Shown here: piece after piece, positions 31,897-44,097 of the stretch | Layout of the letters: every line of letters begins with the position of its first letter | Position numbering within the stretch: position 1 is the stretch's first letter | NCBI GenBank assembly: GCA_037893225.1 | Contig: JAZGUH010000227.1 | Coordinates: 372,001-436,000 of the forward strand | Source of the DNA: Hippasteria phrygiana | Taxonomy: Eukaryota; Echinodermata; Asteroidea; Valvatida; Goniasteridae | Length of the DNA: 64,000 nt | Reading direction: 5' to 3' | Program-made: the position numbers and the translations under genes | Notes under the pieces: model-generated | Seen by the model: only the letters and a program-made list of their open reading frames with translations | The model's database searches: none | Told to the model about the DNA's origin: nothing

Positions 31897-34800
31897 GAGT
31901 CATTCCATGTCAGACCAACGCACCTTTAGACCTTAGGTCTTCCGATTTTTATAAAATTCGCTGAACTTGTAGGTACTGATGAGTAATGAACACATGCCAA
32001 TTTTTGGCCCGATCCGCCTTTCCATGTGGTCAGGGCGGATATTACAAAAAATTGACAATTTTAGCTTAAAACACTACCCTTTTAGTAAAAATACATCACA
32101 ACCCTGTCAGTTTTCACCGAATATATGCAAATATGGTATCAAAATAATGAGAATAACATGATCTAACCAACGATGTTGTCAAATAATTTTGTTTCAAAAG
32201 TAGGTCACCGCGACCTTTGACACCCCACCTTGACCTTCGACCCCATTTAAAAAATAAAGTATCATTCAGAAAATCAATGAAACAAAAACTGATTGATAAT
32301 GTGTGTCATTCTCTATTAGAATCTGTTGAAATCATCCTGGGATCTTCAAAATTGAAAATTTTATGACTGTTTTTTAACAGTTGGTAGGCTATAAATGAGT
32401 CCATTTATAGCATTACATTGGAAGTCACCCCACCACAACTTACTCTTCTGTTTCAAAAAATTACAAAAATTATTGTTGGTTTGTAAAGAGTGCAAAGCCA
32501 CAATGCCACATAAATCAATACCTTTTGGGAAATTTGAGGAGGCTGTCTCCTTAGAATTTTCATTTAAAATTTCTCCGGTGTCTTAAAAATTGACAACTTT
32601 GTGGCTTTTTATGCATGTACTGTACTTTCCATTTTATGCTGCTTATAATAAGATCACTACTCAGGTTCAAGCTACTAAGGTTAAAGTAATTTCTGCCAGC
32701 TCGTGTCATTTATATATTGATGACATGCAAGGGGCAGATTGATCAACATCCAAGATGTGTATGTATGTTGATCACTTTTTACTCAGTAAAAGGGAGTACA
32801 CTTATTTCAATGTAAACAGCAGATGGTCTGGTTCTATTGAATCCACTATTAAATTACCCATGTCATAATCAAAATGTCCACAATACCTTAGATTTCCTTT
32901 ATGACCCTTGCAGACTTGGAATTTTGTTCTGCAGACATGTGTTTCACGAGTATGCAAGATCGCTGGACTGGGTGCGGGTAAAAAGCATGAAGCTTTTGAG
33001 TGCCCTTGACAGTCACTGCTGATAAGAATCGGCTCTCAAGGAATTCTGCACACTGTTGCACTTCACTCGTGTCCACATAATCAAAATGAATTCCTTGAAC
33101 ATTCACCTTTCCATACAAATAGAGCTGATGAGCATTCACGATTTGATCTTTATAGGGCCTGTGGAGACTGGCTTTTGTAGCCAAACGCTTTACAGTACCA
33201 CCCAGTCCATCGCACGGTCCTTTTCCATGGGCTGTGGCAAAGAAATGCCATTCAGCATCTGATGAAAAATCATCTTTGTGAAAGGTCAAGTTTGCAAAGT
33301 TTTTCCTGTTCTTGTATTGTGCAGAAGATCCATCTGTGAAATAGTACACTTTGTGTACCTGCATTGTCTCTGCAAGGTAATTGTGTAGCCTTTGCTGGAA
33401 GCAATATACTGCGATAGTGTCATGGATGAGGTGGTTAGAAATTACAACAAAGTTCAAATGGAGAAGCTGGCTGTCTTTTTTGAAGTAGATCACAAATGGA
33501 TGCAGTTGCTTGGTCATTTGTCCAGTGAAAGCTCTGCGATGAATCTTGAACGACGAATGCATAATTTTCTGAGAAGTCACCGAGAACAATTATTTCGCCA
33601 GGCTGCAACTCTGATTTCAGATTATTAAGAAATTTTGCCTGCTGGTCGGCAATGAACTCATGCCGCTTCAGTTGAAGGAGCTTCTCTGAAAACCGATAAC
33701 AGAATGCATCAACTCCAGCTGTCATGGTTTCTAATGTTGACATGTCTGTTGATATCCACTGCTTGTAACATATTTCATCGATGACCTCATCTTCTATCTC
33801 CTCAATGATATGCTGCTTCAGTTCAACAACCTCGGGACATGTGGCACAATCTCCCAGGAAGCAGTCCATTGTGCCAGGATTACAAGTGATTTCAGCAAGG
33901 AGGTTTTTGTAGGATACACGAAAATGAGGAATGTCAATGGCATGCATCATCAGCTTTATATTTTGATGGATAGTACAGACACACACAGAGTGTGTGCCAC
34001 TGCTACCAGCCACAACACAATACTTTGGCCTTTAGTTCAGCAAATTTTGAAAAACCAACCTTTAGTTCTGGATACTTGTCCTTATTAAAGCCCTGTAAGC
34101 CTCATCTAAGTTGCACAAAATCAGACGTTTCTGATAGGTAATCCTTATGTCACCCTCTCGGATGGAAACCGTATCCTTTTTTCCTGGCATCACTCTGCTT
34201 ATTTCGTCACTTTCATAAAAACATTTCACTTGGGTGACAACATCTTGGCTGAGAGTTTTTCCGGTTCGCTGATTGGGTGAAGAGAGAATACCTTTTTCAG
34301 CAACCTGAAGAAGAGATGATTTTTAAATAAAATTATTTAAGGTTTGCTATCCAACCATCGGGTAACCGGCACACAAGTAAGTTCACACATCCCATCATGT
34401 GGACACTTTTTGTCTGACCATTGCACATGAGTAAACCTGAAGCCTATTTCAAAAATTATCTTTGATAGTTATTAGAATGAAGTGATTGTTTGGCAGAGAA
34501 GTGAGAGAGATTCCATTGATCAAATGATGACTGAATTTTGCTTACAAAAATATTATCAGCAAGATCCTTCGCATGACATATAAGGCAATTTTGTTAGGTC
34601 AATTGGAAAAAAAAGGCAAAAAGAAAATCTCACCAGCTTTTTTGCTTTTCTGGCCATCCAATCGCTGGTTTGAAATTCCTGCGTCGTTTTGCGAATACTC
34701 CAACTCTTTGGTACGAGTGTGAGAATCTGAAGCTTCTCGCTGTTCGTAGCTGTGATAAATTTCTCTTTCAATTGTTCCAACATTTCCTCGGAAGCCGTAG

Positions 34801-36576
34801 GTTGCGGAACATTTTGAATTCCAAGCTGTGACTTTAGGTGGGTTCCAACTGCTTTCAACTAATTTTGTTGGTAATTTTTATGAACAAGTTCATAGGAGTT
34901 ACGCCGATTGTCTGAAGAGCCTGATTAACAGATGAGAGTGATGCAGTGGCAGCCACTTCCTGAATGGGTGTTTGAGATGGGTAAGCCAAACTGGTTGATG
35001 GTTCATCCTCTGCAGATGATTCAGTACTTGAAGTTGAAGACGGTTGAGGTTCAGAAACAACATGTGGTACTGACAAAATCGATGAACGACAACTACGGCA
35101 GAGTTTCTGTCCAGGTATGAGACCAAGGTCTGGTTGTGTTTGTGACTGCTGTAATGTTATCTCTCGTAACCTTTGGCATGCACCTTGCCAGTGTGTAGCC
35201 TGTAGGTGAAGGGGATCACAGCACCTCCGCTGATTAACAGCATACAGCTTTCCAAATCGTTCGTAGTGTAATTTGCAGATACTGGTAACTGTTTGGCAAC
35301 CTGATCTGAGACGCAAACATTGTAATTCATTGTCATTTGGGTGTAGGTAATGTTCAGTGTCTTCAGAACATGCCTCACTGAGGCACTTTCCCACTAAACA
35401 CTGACACTGGGACATTGACATTGTTTCACCTTGTCCAAACACAAGACTGTCAGTCAATCGGCAAGAATGTCCACCTACTAAAGCACATATGAACCTGTTG
35501 TTGAAGCATATAGATAGTTTGTATAGCTAGCAGCATCAATGGCATCAATGATAGCGGCCAGGCCTCGATGCATATGATGTAGGCTATGTAATTGGGCATT
35601 ACATGTACCAACATTAGTGATGACAACTTTACAGCTAGGTTTACAACGTAACCTCACCTCACCTCAGTCTTGTCAGTGTTGTCTAAAAAGCACTCCAAGC
35701 AAGAGCCAGAACTGAGCCTTATTATATGGGTGGCCAACAACAACAACACAAACTTTTGGGCTACACTCCAGAGTTGACTTTCTAATACAGAGAGCATGAT
35801 GCACAGAGCAGTTTATATCTATGGCGCCCTCATGTGTCATGTTTTGTCCAGTCAATACCAAAGATAGCACCTCATCATTATCACGCGTCATCATGGCACA
35901 ACTCGCCGGCACTCAATTATGTTCGTAAAATACTCACAAGACAGCCTCCTCAAATTCCTTGTGTGGCTTTGCACTCTCAACAAACTAAGAATAATGTTAG
36001 TAATTTGTTGAAACGGAGTAAGTTGCGGTAGGGTAACTTCCAACAGGCTACATGTATGGGGCTATAAATTGACTCATTTGTAGCCTACCAACTATTACAA
36101 AAACAGCCACAATTTTTTTATTTTTGAAGACCCCATGAAGATTTAAGCAGATTCTATTAGAGATTTACATGCACTATGAAACAGTTTTTATTTCATTGAT
36201 TTTCTGAATGATACTTTATTTTTTAAATGGGGTCAAAGGTCAAGGTGGTGTAACAAAGGTCATGGTGACCTACGTTTGACAGAACTTAATTTTGACAACA
36301 TCGTGATTAGAGCATGTAATTTTCATTATTTTGATACCAAATTTGCATATATTCGGTGAAAACTGACAGGGTTGTGATATATTTTTACTAAAAGGGTAGT
36401 GTTTTAAGCTAAAATTGTCAATTTTTTGTAATATCCGCCCTGACCACATGGAAAGGCGGATCGGGCCAAAAATTGGGATGTGTTCATTACTCATCAGTAC
36501 CTACAAGTTCAGCGAATTTTATAAAAATCGGAAGACCTAAGGTCTAAAGGTGTGTTGGTCTGACGTGGAATGACCC
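31897..36576 (-). mobile_element. DNA transposon with ~515-bp terminal inverted repeats
   Basis: The left repeat 31897-32411 begins GAGTCATTCCATGTCAGACC. The right repeat 36061-36576 ends GGTCTGACGTGGAATGACCC, and similarity extends inward with gaps to about 32560 and 35932. Flanks share ACAT (31893-31896 and 36577-36580). The interior carries a broken multi-exon transposase gene on the minus strand. I cannot assign a superfamily with confidence. Confidence 0.85.
32888..35457 (-). pseudogene. Transposase-like protein of unassigned DDE/D superfamily, decayed
   Basis: Seen: exon 1 (35457 to about 34855) with Cys-rich segments CQCLVGKCLSEAC and CKLHYERFG...CCD; a second coding part to a donor CTG/GTGAGA near 34607; an acceptor at 34305 (TTCTTCAG) and a large last exon. 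The catalytic-looking region holds IIVLGDFSENYAFVVQD, VYYFTDGSSAQYKNRKNF and ATAHGKGPCDGLGGTVKRL, three acidic clusters typical of an RNase H-fold nuclease. Many animal genomes contain multicopy genes with this GDFSENY/DG..QYKN/GPCDG.GG signature. At least three frameshifts are visible (near 34043, near 34015 and near 33510), so it is non-functional as it stands. Its position between 515-bp inverted ends supports a transposase role (inference). Confidence 0.7.
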
Positions 36577-36731
36577 ACATATCATTACACACACACAATG
36601 TACTTCAGAATCATCTATATGCATTTTACACAAGATAAATGTACCGGTAGTAGTAGTAGTAGTAGTAGTAGTAGTACAACACTGTTTCAGGAAACTGGCC
36701 TTATACATCCCTTTAGAGTGAGTATAATAGA
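36577..36731. repeat. (AGT)n microsatellite in spacer
   Basis: About ten AGT units at 36647-36677 between two large elements. The remainder has no features. Confidence 0.9.
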
Positions 36732-37736
36732 TCCGTCGGATTTTAGACCCCCGTGTAAACCCTTTAGTTCTAAACAACATCTATATGGAAGGATTCCTAA
36801 TTTATTGCATAATAATAATAGCCATGTTAAAAAGGAAAAAAATCATACACATGGAAGCTATAGAGCATATTGTTTGCAGAACTAATTTGTTTACATCGGA
36901 CGAGTAGCAATTGCAAAACCGTGCGTCGTCCAGTGAAAAAACCAGACGTAATTATTCCGCGGAGGAACCGACCATTATTTGGAGGTAGTTCTAGTTAATT
37001 TTTTTGTCTTTAATCTTTACAAAACATATTATATTCTTTCAAATGTTGTTTTATTTTAATTATTGCAATTGACACGACCTTTCTTAAAGTTAATATAGTC
37101 ATTACACGTACAATTTTAATACGATAAATATTTGTTTTTATCGCTCCCCCCGGCTAATGTGGAGTCGCTTTGTTGATAAAAACGCCATAGCCGCGCCGCA
37201 CGTGCATGTGAAGTATGTTCGTCAAAGAATTACATAAATATACAGTTGTGTTAAGGCGTGAGTAAACCTTATTAATATCTGAACTTTTCCAGTCGTTAAA
37301 AGGATCACTATGCTCGTAAATTAAGATCGTGTTTGACTCGTCACCTCCTGTTTTGTTTGTAAAGTTATAAACCTAAAGTCTACAGCAATCCCTAACGTAC
37401 CTTACGATACGCCAGAGACGATCAGACGGTTCTCGTGGAGAAGGGGGGGGGGGGGGGGGGGGGGGGTTAAACCGTTCAGTAGAGTGCCTGTTGATGAACT
37501 TGACGACCAGTTTAAAGATCCAATCATTGCCAAGCTTGGCACGAGGGGATACAAGAGTTAACAGACACGGAGATGACAACAGAATAGACAACGAACGAGG
37601 ATTTTTTGTGCCCGGAAATTGACAAGAAAAAAATACTAATACACTAGAAATATTGAAGAATATGAACAACAGGATTAACAATATCTGATGTAATACAAAT
37701 TCTTAAGTCTTGCTGAACTAACGCGAAAATTCTCGG

Positions 37737-38150
37737 AGAAGTCTAACCTTCGTGGTTAGGAGGATGCTTTTTTAGAAGGGAATTTTTGAGAAGACTAACC
37801 TTCGTGGTTAGGTGGATATTTTTAGAAGGAATTTTAGGGACAGACTAACCCTCACAGAGAGGAAGATATTTTTTAGAAGGAATATTTGGAGAAGACTAAC
37901 CCTCACGATGAGGATATTTTTTAGAAGGAATTTTTGGAGAAGACTAACCCTCACGGTGAGGAGGATATTTTTAGAAGGAATATTTGGAGAAGACTATACC
38001 TCAAGGTGAGGAGGATATTTTTAGAAGGAATAGTTGGAGAAGACTATACCTCACGGTGAGGAGGATATTTTCAGAAGGAATTTTTAGAGAAGACTAACCG
38101 TGAGGAGTACATTTTTTTGGAAGGAAAATTTGGAGTAGACTAACCCTCTC
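37737..38150. repeat. ~50-bp tandem array, about 8 units
   Basis: The unit reads roughly AGAAGACTAACCCTCACGGT then GAGGAGGATATTTTTAGAAGGAAT. Each unit has a small palindrome (CCTCACGGTGAGG) and, on the minus strand, GGTTAGTCT. The array abuts the splice donor of the exon at 38145. Inverted units (about four) lie at 38905-39088. Confidence 0.88.
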
Positions 38151-38270
38151 CTCCTTGACTGATCGGATCTTTTCTAGCCTCGTCTGGTTAATAACATGAA
38201 ACCGTAGATCAGTAGACCCTTCATGGTGAATAATGCATGTTCGTTGACCGGCGTCTTCCGGCATATTTGA
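38145..38270 (-). CDS. Internal coding exon, unknown transposon protein
   Basis: Seen: acceptor TGTGTTTCAG, 126 bp open in frame, donor AG/GTTAGT. The peptide includes MPEDAGQRTCIIHHEGSTDL and then RFHVINQTRLEKIRSVKEER. The RTCIIHHEG start (a Cys-His segment after a short acidic leader) is reminiscent of N-terminal exons of multicopy transposon proteins in marine invertebrates; this is an impression, not a match. An upstream minus-strand frame to 38464 could be a further exon but shows no good donor. Confidence 0.35.
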
Positions 38271-38904
38271 CTGAAACACAATCAAATCAGTTTGTTAACC
38301 CAATCAGGAATCTCCAAATCATCCCCAAGACTATCTGTAGGCCAAGATGATTGTATTTGCCAAAATTGTGGATGTAGGCCTGTGATACAAATTACATTGT
38401 GGGTTTGGTTTTTGTTCGGAAAGAATTTCATACCTAACTGGACATCACCCTGTGCACAAACCATTATGAGATTGGTCTAAAAGAAATTCAGTATTGAATG
38501 CTTCAATATTTTCTATACTCAATTTGACTTTTCAGGACGTTATCGTTTCTGATAGCTGATAGGACACAGCAGGGAAAAATTAGTGATGTCTGTGTATGGA
38601 ATTCTTCCCAACATGGAAATGGCCTTAGACTTTATAGGCAGCCGGCGCCCTTCTGTAAGAGTGCGTTTTGTCAATTTGTGTGTGCATGTTCTCGTGGTAA
38701 TCGTGTTTTGGAAATATTTGGAATGATGAAAATATACATTGAATACCAGGCAGTAAGCTAAATGTTGTTGAAAGAGGGCAGTGTTTTGATTTTTGAGGAA
38801 AATTATGGGGTAAAACGACAACCTGGTGACAGTTGACACGAAAAAAACCCAAGATGGCCACACACACGTTTGAATTGACAGTGCAAAAACGAAATATTCC
38901 TTCA

Positions 38905-39088
38905 AAAAATATCCTCCTCACCGTGAGGGTTAGTCTTCTGCAAATATTTCTTCTAAAAATATCCTCTCCGTGAGGGTTAGTCTGCCCCTAAAATTCCTTC
39001 TAAAAATATCCACCTAACCACGAAGGTTAGTCTTCTCCAAAATTCTCTTTAAAAAAATCCTCCTAACCCTGAAGGTTAGTCTTCTCCA
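38905..39088. repeat. Inverted counterpart of the ~50-bp array (4 units)
   Basis: Units such as CCTCACCGTGAGGGTTAGTC then TTCT, in opposite orientation to 37737-38150, directly inside the right arm. Confidence 0.85.
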
Positions 39089-40042
39089 TTACATCAGATA
39101 TTGTTAATCCTGTTGTCCATATTATTCTTCATTATTTCTAGTGTATTAGTAAAAAAATAGTAATAATCTGAATTTCCGGGCAAAAAGAATCCTCGTTCGT
39201 TGTCTATTCTGTTGTCATCTCCGTGTCTGTTAACTCTTGTATCCCCTCGTGCCGAGCTTGGCAATGATTGTATCTTAAAACTGGTCGTCAAGTTCATCAA
39301 CAGGCACTCTTCTGAACGGTTTAAACCCCCCTTCGCCACGGGAACCGTCTGATCGTCTCTGGCGTATCGTAAGGTACGTTAGGGATTGTTGTAGACTTTA
39401 GGTTTATAACTTTACAAACAAAACAAGAGGTGACGAGTCAAACACGATCTTAATTTACGAGCATAGTGATCCTTTTAACGACTGGAAAAGTTCAGATATT
39501 AATAAGGTTTACTCACGCCATAACACAACTGTATATTTATGTAATTCTTTGACGAACATAATTCACATGCACGTGCGGCGCGGCTATGGCGTTTTTATCA
39601 ACAAAGCGACTCCACATTAGCCGGGGGGAGCGATAAAAACAAATATTTATCGTAATAAAATTGTACGTGTAATGACTATATTAACTTTAAGAAAGGTCGT
39701 GTCAATGGCAATATTTAAAATAGAACAACATTTGAACGAACCAAATATGTTTTTAAAGATTAAAGACAAAAGAAAATAAACGGAACTACCTCCAAATAAT
39801 GGTCGGTTCCTCCGCGGAATAATTACATCTGTTCTTTTCACTGGACGACGCACGGTTTTGCAATTGCTACTCGTCCGATGTAAACAAATTAGTTCTGCAA
39901 ACAATATGCTCTATAGCTTCCACGTGTATGATTTTTTTCCTTTTTAACATGGCTATTATTATTAAGCAATAAACTAGGAATTTTTCCATATAGATGTTGT
40001 TTAGAACTAAAGGGTTTACACGGGGGTCTAAAATCCGACGGA

Positions 40043-40891
40043 CCTATAAGCGATTTAAAGTTAATGACAGTCAGGTTTGAGGGGCTTAGATTTAACAAAC
40101 AAACATGCATCATTAAAAGTGGTGAATAAATGAATAAATGAAATAAATGTTGAAATCAAAATAACTCAACAGTGCAGTAGAGAAAAAAACATAAATTGGC
40201 AAAAGAGAATCAACATTAGTAAATATTTTAGAAAGTACTATATAAGTAAGGACACCAACAAAAGTGTTTTTGAAATAAAAATGAAGTTTTCATTGTAATT
40301 GAAACAAACTATACAAATTAAAGACTTCAAACTATGGTGGGTAATTTTAAGCAAATAAATATATAAAACAGTTATAAGAACAGTGAAATTGAACATCTGA
40401 ATTTTTATGTTTATAAAAATGTAAACATTGCAATGGTGCTGACATTTAACAGTGCAATTATAACATGAATTTGTTAGTAAATTTAATTAATTTAGTACTT
40501 CAACAGAAATTTGTTAGTAAACAACTGAGTACTTCAACATGATAAATAATTTGCGCAGTGGAAATATTTACATTGTAAAAGAAATGATAGTGTCTGTTAC
40601 TTCTTTAAAAAATGTGCAATGCAGTGAAGTCATTCCATGATATGTTTAGTGTGGGATGTACACTAAGAAAGTATGATTACTTGTAGACTGCTTATTTTGA
40701 ATGACAACTTAGGATGCTGGTTTATTTTCCGGATTCTGGAGACTCACAAATCATTCGTATGACAATATAATAAAAGCACAACACAAGAGGTCGACCTCTG
40801 AACTCCAGAGTGTTTGTTTGTGTCAGAGTTTGTTACTCCTGTAAGTTCAGTTATAGAAGGCGCTACAAATGTATTAAATTTAAAATAAATG
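40043..40891. other. Non-genic AT-rich stretch
   Basis: Nothing recognisable. Confidence 0.5.
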
Positions 40892-41723
40892 TCAAACTTT
40901 TGACAGGACTGTTCCTCTAAACCAGGTCTCCACTCCTTGGTCATCCACAAACTTGTGCTCAACTTTGTTGCCCACCAGTTCAGTAAGTTCCTCTTGTGAA
41001 GGCTACTTCGCTTTCACCTGTGATGACGGCTACTTCGCTTTCACCTGTGACACCTCTTGGATGAGGGATTGAACATTGGCTTTCAACTCCTCGACGGTAA
41101 TGGACGTCTTAGCTTGGGATTTGATGTCTCTTGCTTGAGAACATTTTTTCTAAACTTTAACTGAACCTTTAGTGCCTGGCCCTTTTCTGCTCCCTTTAAA
41201 TTTGCTAATGAAGTGTCAACGTCTGCTTCGGACTGCATAAGACCCCAGTGTATGATGTCATTCGTTTCATTTACTCTGTTTTCAACCTTTTCTGTTTGAC
41301 CTTTTCATTTTTCTCACGCTTCTTTTTCTGCATTTGAAACTTCTCTTTTTTTCAAACGCTGTTGGCGGCTCTTGAAAATGGCCCTTACTTTAGACACGGA
41401 TTTGTATGACTCATTCATAAGTTGCATTTCTTCCTCTTGTGTCTTTGCTGCAAGCCAGTCACTTGTTGAAGGTGAACTAATTGCAGCCTCTGCACTCAGG
41501 GTGCTGACGTGTGGTTTACATGTCAGCAATCTGTCATAGTAGCCAAAAATTGTTTCGCAAAACTTGTTGTGTTTAGCGACACTGGCAGTTGCTTCCTTCA
41601 TTTCTTCTGAATCCATCCCTTCATAAATTCCTCCAGGCAGGTGGTCTTTATACACTTTCTGGGCCAGTTTTGCCATGGCTGGTAGGATATAACTGACAAA
41701 ATTAAGCAGCAATCCCATCATAC
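40892..41723 (-). pseudogene. C-terminal part of a multicopy transposon-like gene (split by Gypsy)
   Basis: The frame from 41721 contains LPAMAKLAQKVYKDHLPGGI and later KHNKFCETIFGYYDRLLTCK, then a Lys-rich segment SRQQRLKKREVSNAEK. After further short frames a C-terminal stretch NKVEHKFVDDQGVETWFRGT ends at a TGA (40894-40892). HLPGG-I followed by a KHN-x-FG-DRLL segment is a pattern I associate with a large multicopy family in marine invertebrates and fish whose function is not established. The matching N-terminal and central parts lie at 51250-53193. The Gypsy element sits exactly between the two parts. There are several frame breaks, so it is non-functional. Confidence 0.55.
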
Positions 41724-41851
41724 TGTAGCGTGATCCAATGTGGGTTCTTTTCCCCTTATTAGCAAAACGCCAACAAAGGGAGACTTTACAAATCCTGTCA
41801 ACTCAAAGAAAATGCTGGTATATTCCATGCAACAGCTTGGGCTACAACTTG
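41724..41851 (-). repeat. Truncated 3' LTR of the Gypsy element
   Basis: The first 128 bp match 50691-50818 (one clear difference destroys the AATAAA signal). After CAACTTG the sequence changes to unrelated DNA (41852-41927). Confidence 0.85.
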
Positions 41852-42027
41852 TCCGTATATTCTATTCTCCTCCGTGCGCACCGAGGCCTCCTCGGTGCCA
41901 CGTCCGCCAGAGCACGTCACCACCCTTACAAAAATGTCCTGTGGTATTACCACACAAAAATACCACAGGACATTACCACAGGAAGTGTCCTGTGGTTTTT
42001 TTCGGACATTACCACAGGACTAATTCC

Positions 42028-42360
42028 TGTGGTATTCCTGTGTATCCTGTGGTATCCTGTGGTATTCCTGTGGTATTCCTGTGGTATTTCTGTGGTATTT
42101 CTGTGGTATTCCTGTAGTACTTTTTACTGTGGTACTTTTTCCTGTGGTACTTTTTCCTGTGGTACTTTTTCCTGTGGTACTTTTTCCTGTGGTACTTTTT
42201 CCTGTGGTACTTTTTCCTGTGGTACTTTTTCCTGTGGTACTTTTTCCTGTGGTACTTTTTCCTGTGGTAACTTTTTCCTGTGGTACTTTTTCATGTGGTA
42301 CCTTTTTCCTGTGGTACTTATTCCTGTGGTACCTTTTTCCTGTGGTACCTTTTTCCTGTT
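42028..42360. repeat. CCTGTGGTA tandem array (11-12-bp, then 15-bp units)
   Basis: First ATTCCTGTGGT-type units, then about sixteen units of CCTGTGGTACTTTTT. Long frames through it are repeat artefacts. Confidence 0.93.
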
Positions 42361-42639
42361 GTAGGCCTACTTATTTTTCTGTGGTAATTTTCGTCTGTTG
42401 GAGTTTGTATATATAGTATTTTTCTTTTGTACTTTTCCTGTGAGGAAATGTTGCAGGTTTTTTGGTAATTATCTTAACTTTTCTGTGAAAATTTTTACCA
42501 AACCACAGAGCACAACAACTGTGAAAATTAAGTTTAATCATTTTAATTATCAAAAGTAATTTCTGAATTGTCCATGCACTGGTACGGATTTTAATACACA
42601 TTTGTGACAAACAATGAAATTCAACTCCTCTTTGAAACT

Positions 42640-42769
42640 TTATGAAGGACTCTTGTTGATCTGCCCATCAATGAAGCTTGGTAGGTGCATGTAGTCAGTT
42701 CCAAGCACGGCATCCTCTTGTAGATAATCCCCACTGCTGTAACTGGTCCTCTTCAAGTGAAATACACCC
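42640..42769 (-). CDS. Last exon of a possible two-exon gene
   Basis: Acceptor TTCCTTATACAG, then 130 bp encoding a peptide with GVFHLKRTSYSSGDYLQED and GTDYMHLPSFIDGQINKSPS up to TAA. The exon phase matches the donor at 44000 (codon split as CG/G), which gives a continuous frame across the intron. No known domain recognised. The location inside the CCTGTGGTA element suggests it is that element's own gene or a captured host fragment. Confidence 0.4.
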
Positions 42770-43453
42770 CTGTATAAGGAAAGAGCACAAAACACAAGCA
42801 ATATATGAGTTAAATTCAAATAAATTTGGTTTACACAACTGTTGGTTACATTTCTGTACAGGATCATCTAGTCTGTGATGTGAAAAACACTAATAACCTT
42901 AGTTTGTTTTAGCAGTTCAGATATTTATTTTAACAAGTCTATTAAAAGCTATTAATCCTAACCCCCTAGCCTAGGGTACATGCAAATTCATATTAAAATG
43001 GGAAGATTTGGGACTTTGTGTTAAAGTACATTTTGCATAGTTTCAAAAGTATAAATTTTTGTTTTTAGGCGAGTTTAGAGTATCTCTGACGGTCATAAAA
43101 TCTTGCATTTGCTGACCCGTTTCAAAGATACGAGTAAACTTGTATTAATTCGTACATAATTTTCCGATTTTGGCGGACATGTATGCAGTGAACCTTTTTA
43201 AATCTGCTAGAAAAATAAGGCAAAACAAACAAAAACATGGTACGTCATGTTTGACAACCCTCGAAGTTCCATTTAACCATGTTCGACTTCATGCTCAATT
43301 TCCGGACATCGCTATTTTGACATTAAATTTCAAGCCAGACATACCAAAAAACATGGGTGGCGTCGGGGTCGAGGGGGTTTTAGAACAACCCGATTCCATA
43401 CAGAACATGTACTGTATTATGTACTGTACATGTACTGTTGGTCTGCACAAATG

Positions 43454-43840
43454 GGCGATTGTGTAGTGTACAGGACCCTTCTTTAGTTTTGATCAAAATA
43501 GAGTCGAGGGTATTTTTTTCTCATTCCAAAATGACTTTTTTAACCTAAAGCAGACTTCTCTTAATTCTTTTGAGATCTTTTTTTTTGTAATTTTGAACAG
43601 TTTGTTGCGGTAGAAAATGCAATTTTCTTACGCGCTTTTGGGCAGTTGCCATGCGAATCAACGCGGTTTTGCGTGTTTACTGTGCGTCGCGGTGATCGCC
43701 ATCTTTAATTTCCCTCAAGTCAAAAACTAAAACCCTGCCCTTTATCTACGGCATGCCTGTTGGTTTGTAATGTCGCAAACTAGTTTGGCAATTCTAATAA
43801 CTTAAAAGCGGAACACAGGGCCCTACACTACACAATCGCC
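43454..43840. mobile_element. MITE, family M1, copy C (complete)
   Basis: Ends GGCGATTGTGTAGTGTACAG and CCTACACTACACAATCGCC. The flanks CACAAATG/TACAAATG match at 7 of 8 positions. It has the same interior as copies A and B. It lies in the intron of the candidate gene 42640-44097. Confidence 0.85.
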
Positions 43841-43999
43841 TACAAATGTACATGTACATTATTGTACAAATGAGAGTACGGACATCTTAACAGATTAAAA
43901 GCCAAAATGAAAATGTTTAAGCCAAAGTACTTAGTGAATGTGATCACCTCCCACTTGTACGTATCACTATAACGGTATAGTACAAAATTGTAGACTTAC

Positions 44000-44097
44000 C
44001 GCACATACAGACAGAAGTTTTCCTTCCTCCATGGTCCATTCAGCATGTGTTTTATTCCTCCATGATTCAGCCAATCATCCAGTGTATTTTTTAAATG
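44000..44097 (-). CDS. Upstream exon of the same possible gene
   Basis: Open for about 32 codons, including LDDWLNHGGIKHMLNGPWRK and ENFCLYVR, ending at a consensus donor CG/GTAAGT. The 5' border is uncertain because I see no clear acceptor; the start given is approximate. No family recognised. Confidence 0.35.

Larger units (their letters stand above)
36732..40042. mobile_element. 3.3-kb foldback element with ~0.96-kb arms
   Basis: The left arm (36732-37695) and right arm (39088-40042) are inverted copies with scattered differences. The outer ends read TCCGTCGGATTTTAGACC and its complement. The left arm has G24 (37443-37466) where the right arm has only a short run. Both arms hold the same open segment, beginning SDFRPPCKPFSSKQHLYG, preceded by an AG (TATAG) that could be an acceptor. 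It may therefore be two head-to-head copies of one element rather than a simple MITE. The 1.4-kb centre contains a coding exon and arrays of ~50-bp repeats. Confidence 0.8.

Noticed and set aside
31979..32161. Conserved 60-codon frame repeated at 36270-36494
   Set aside because: The frames match only because they lie in the 515-bp inverted repeats; no sign of coding constraint.
41738..42416. Open frames of SCGTF or FPVVL repeats
   Set aside because: Pure translation of the CCTGTGGTACTTTTT tandem repeat.
42678..42878. Plus-strand frame over the candidate exon
   Set aside because: The minus strand has acceptor, donor and matching phase; the plus frame has none.
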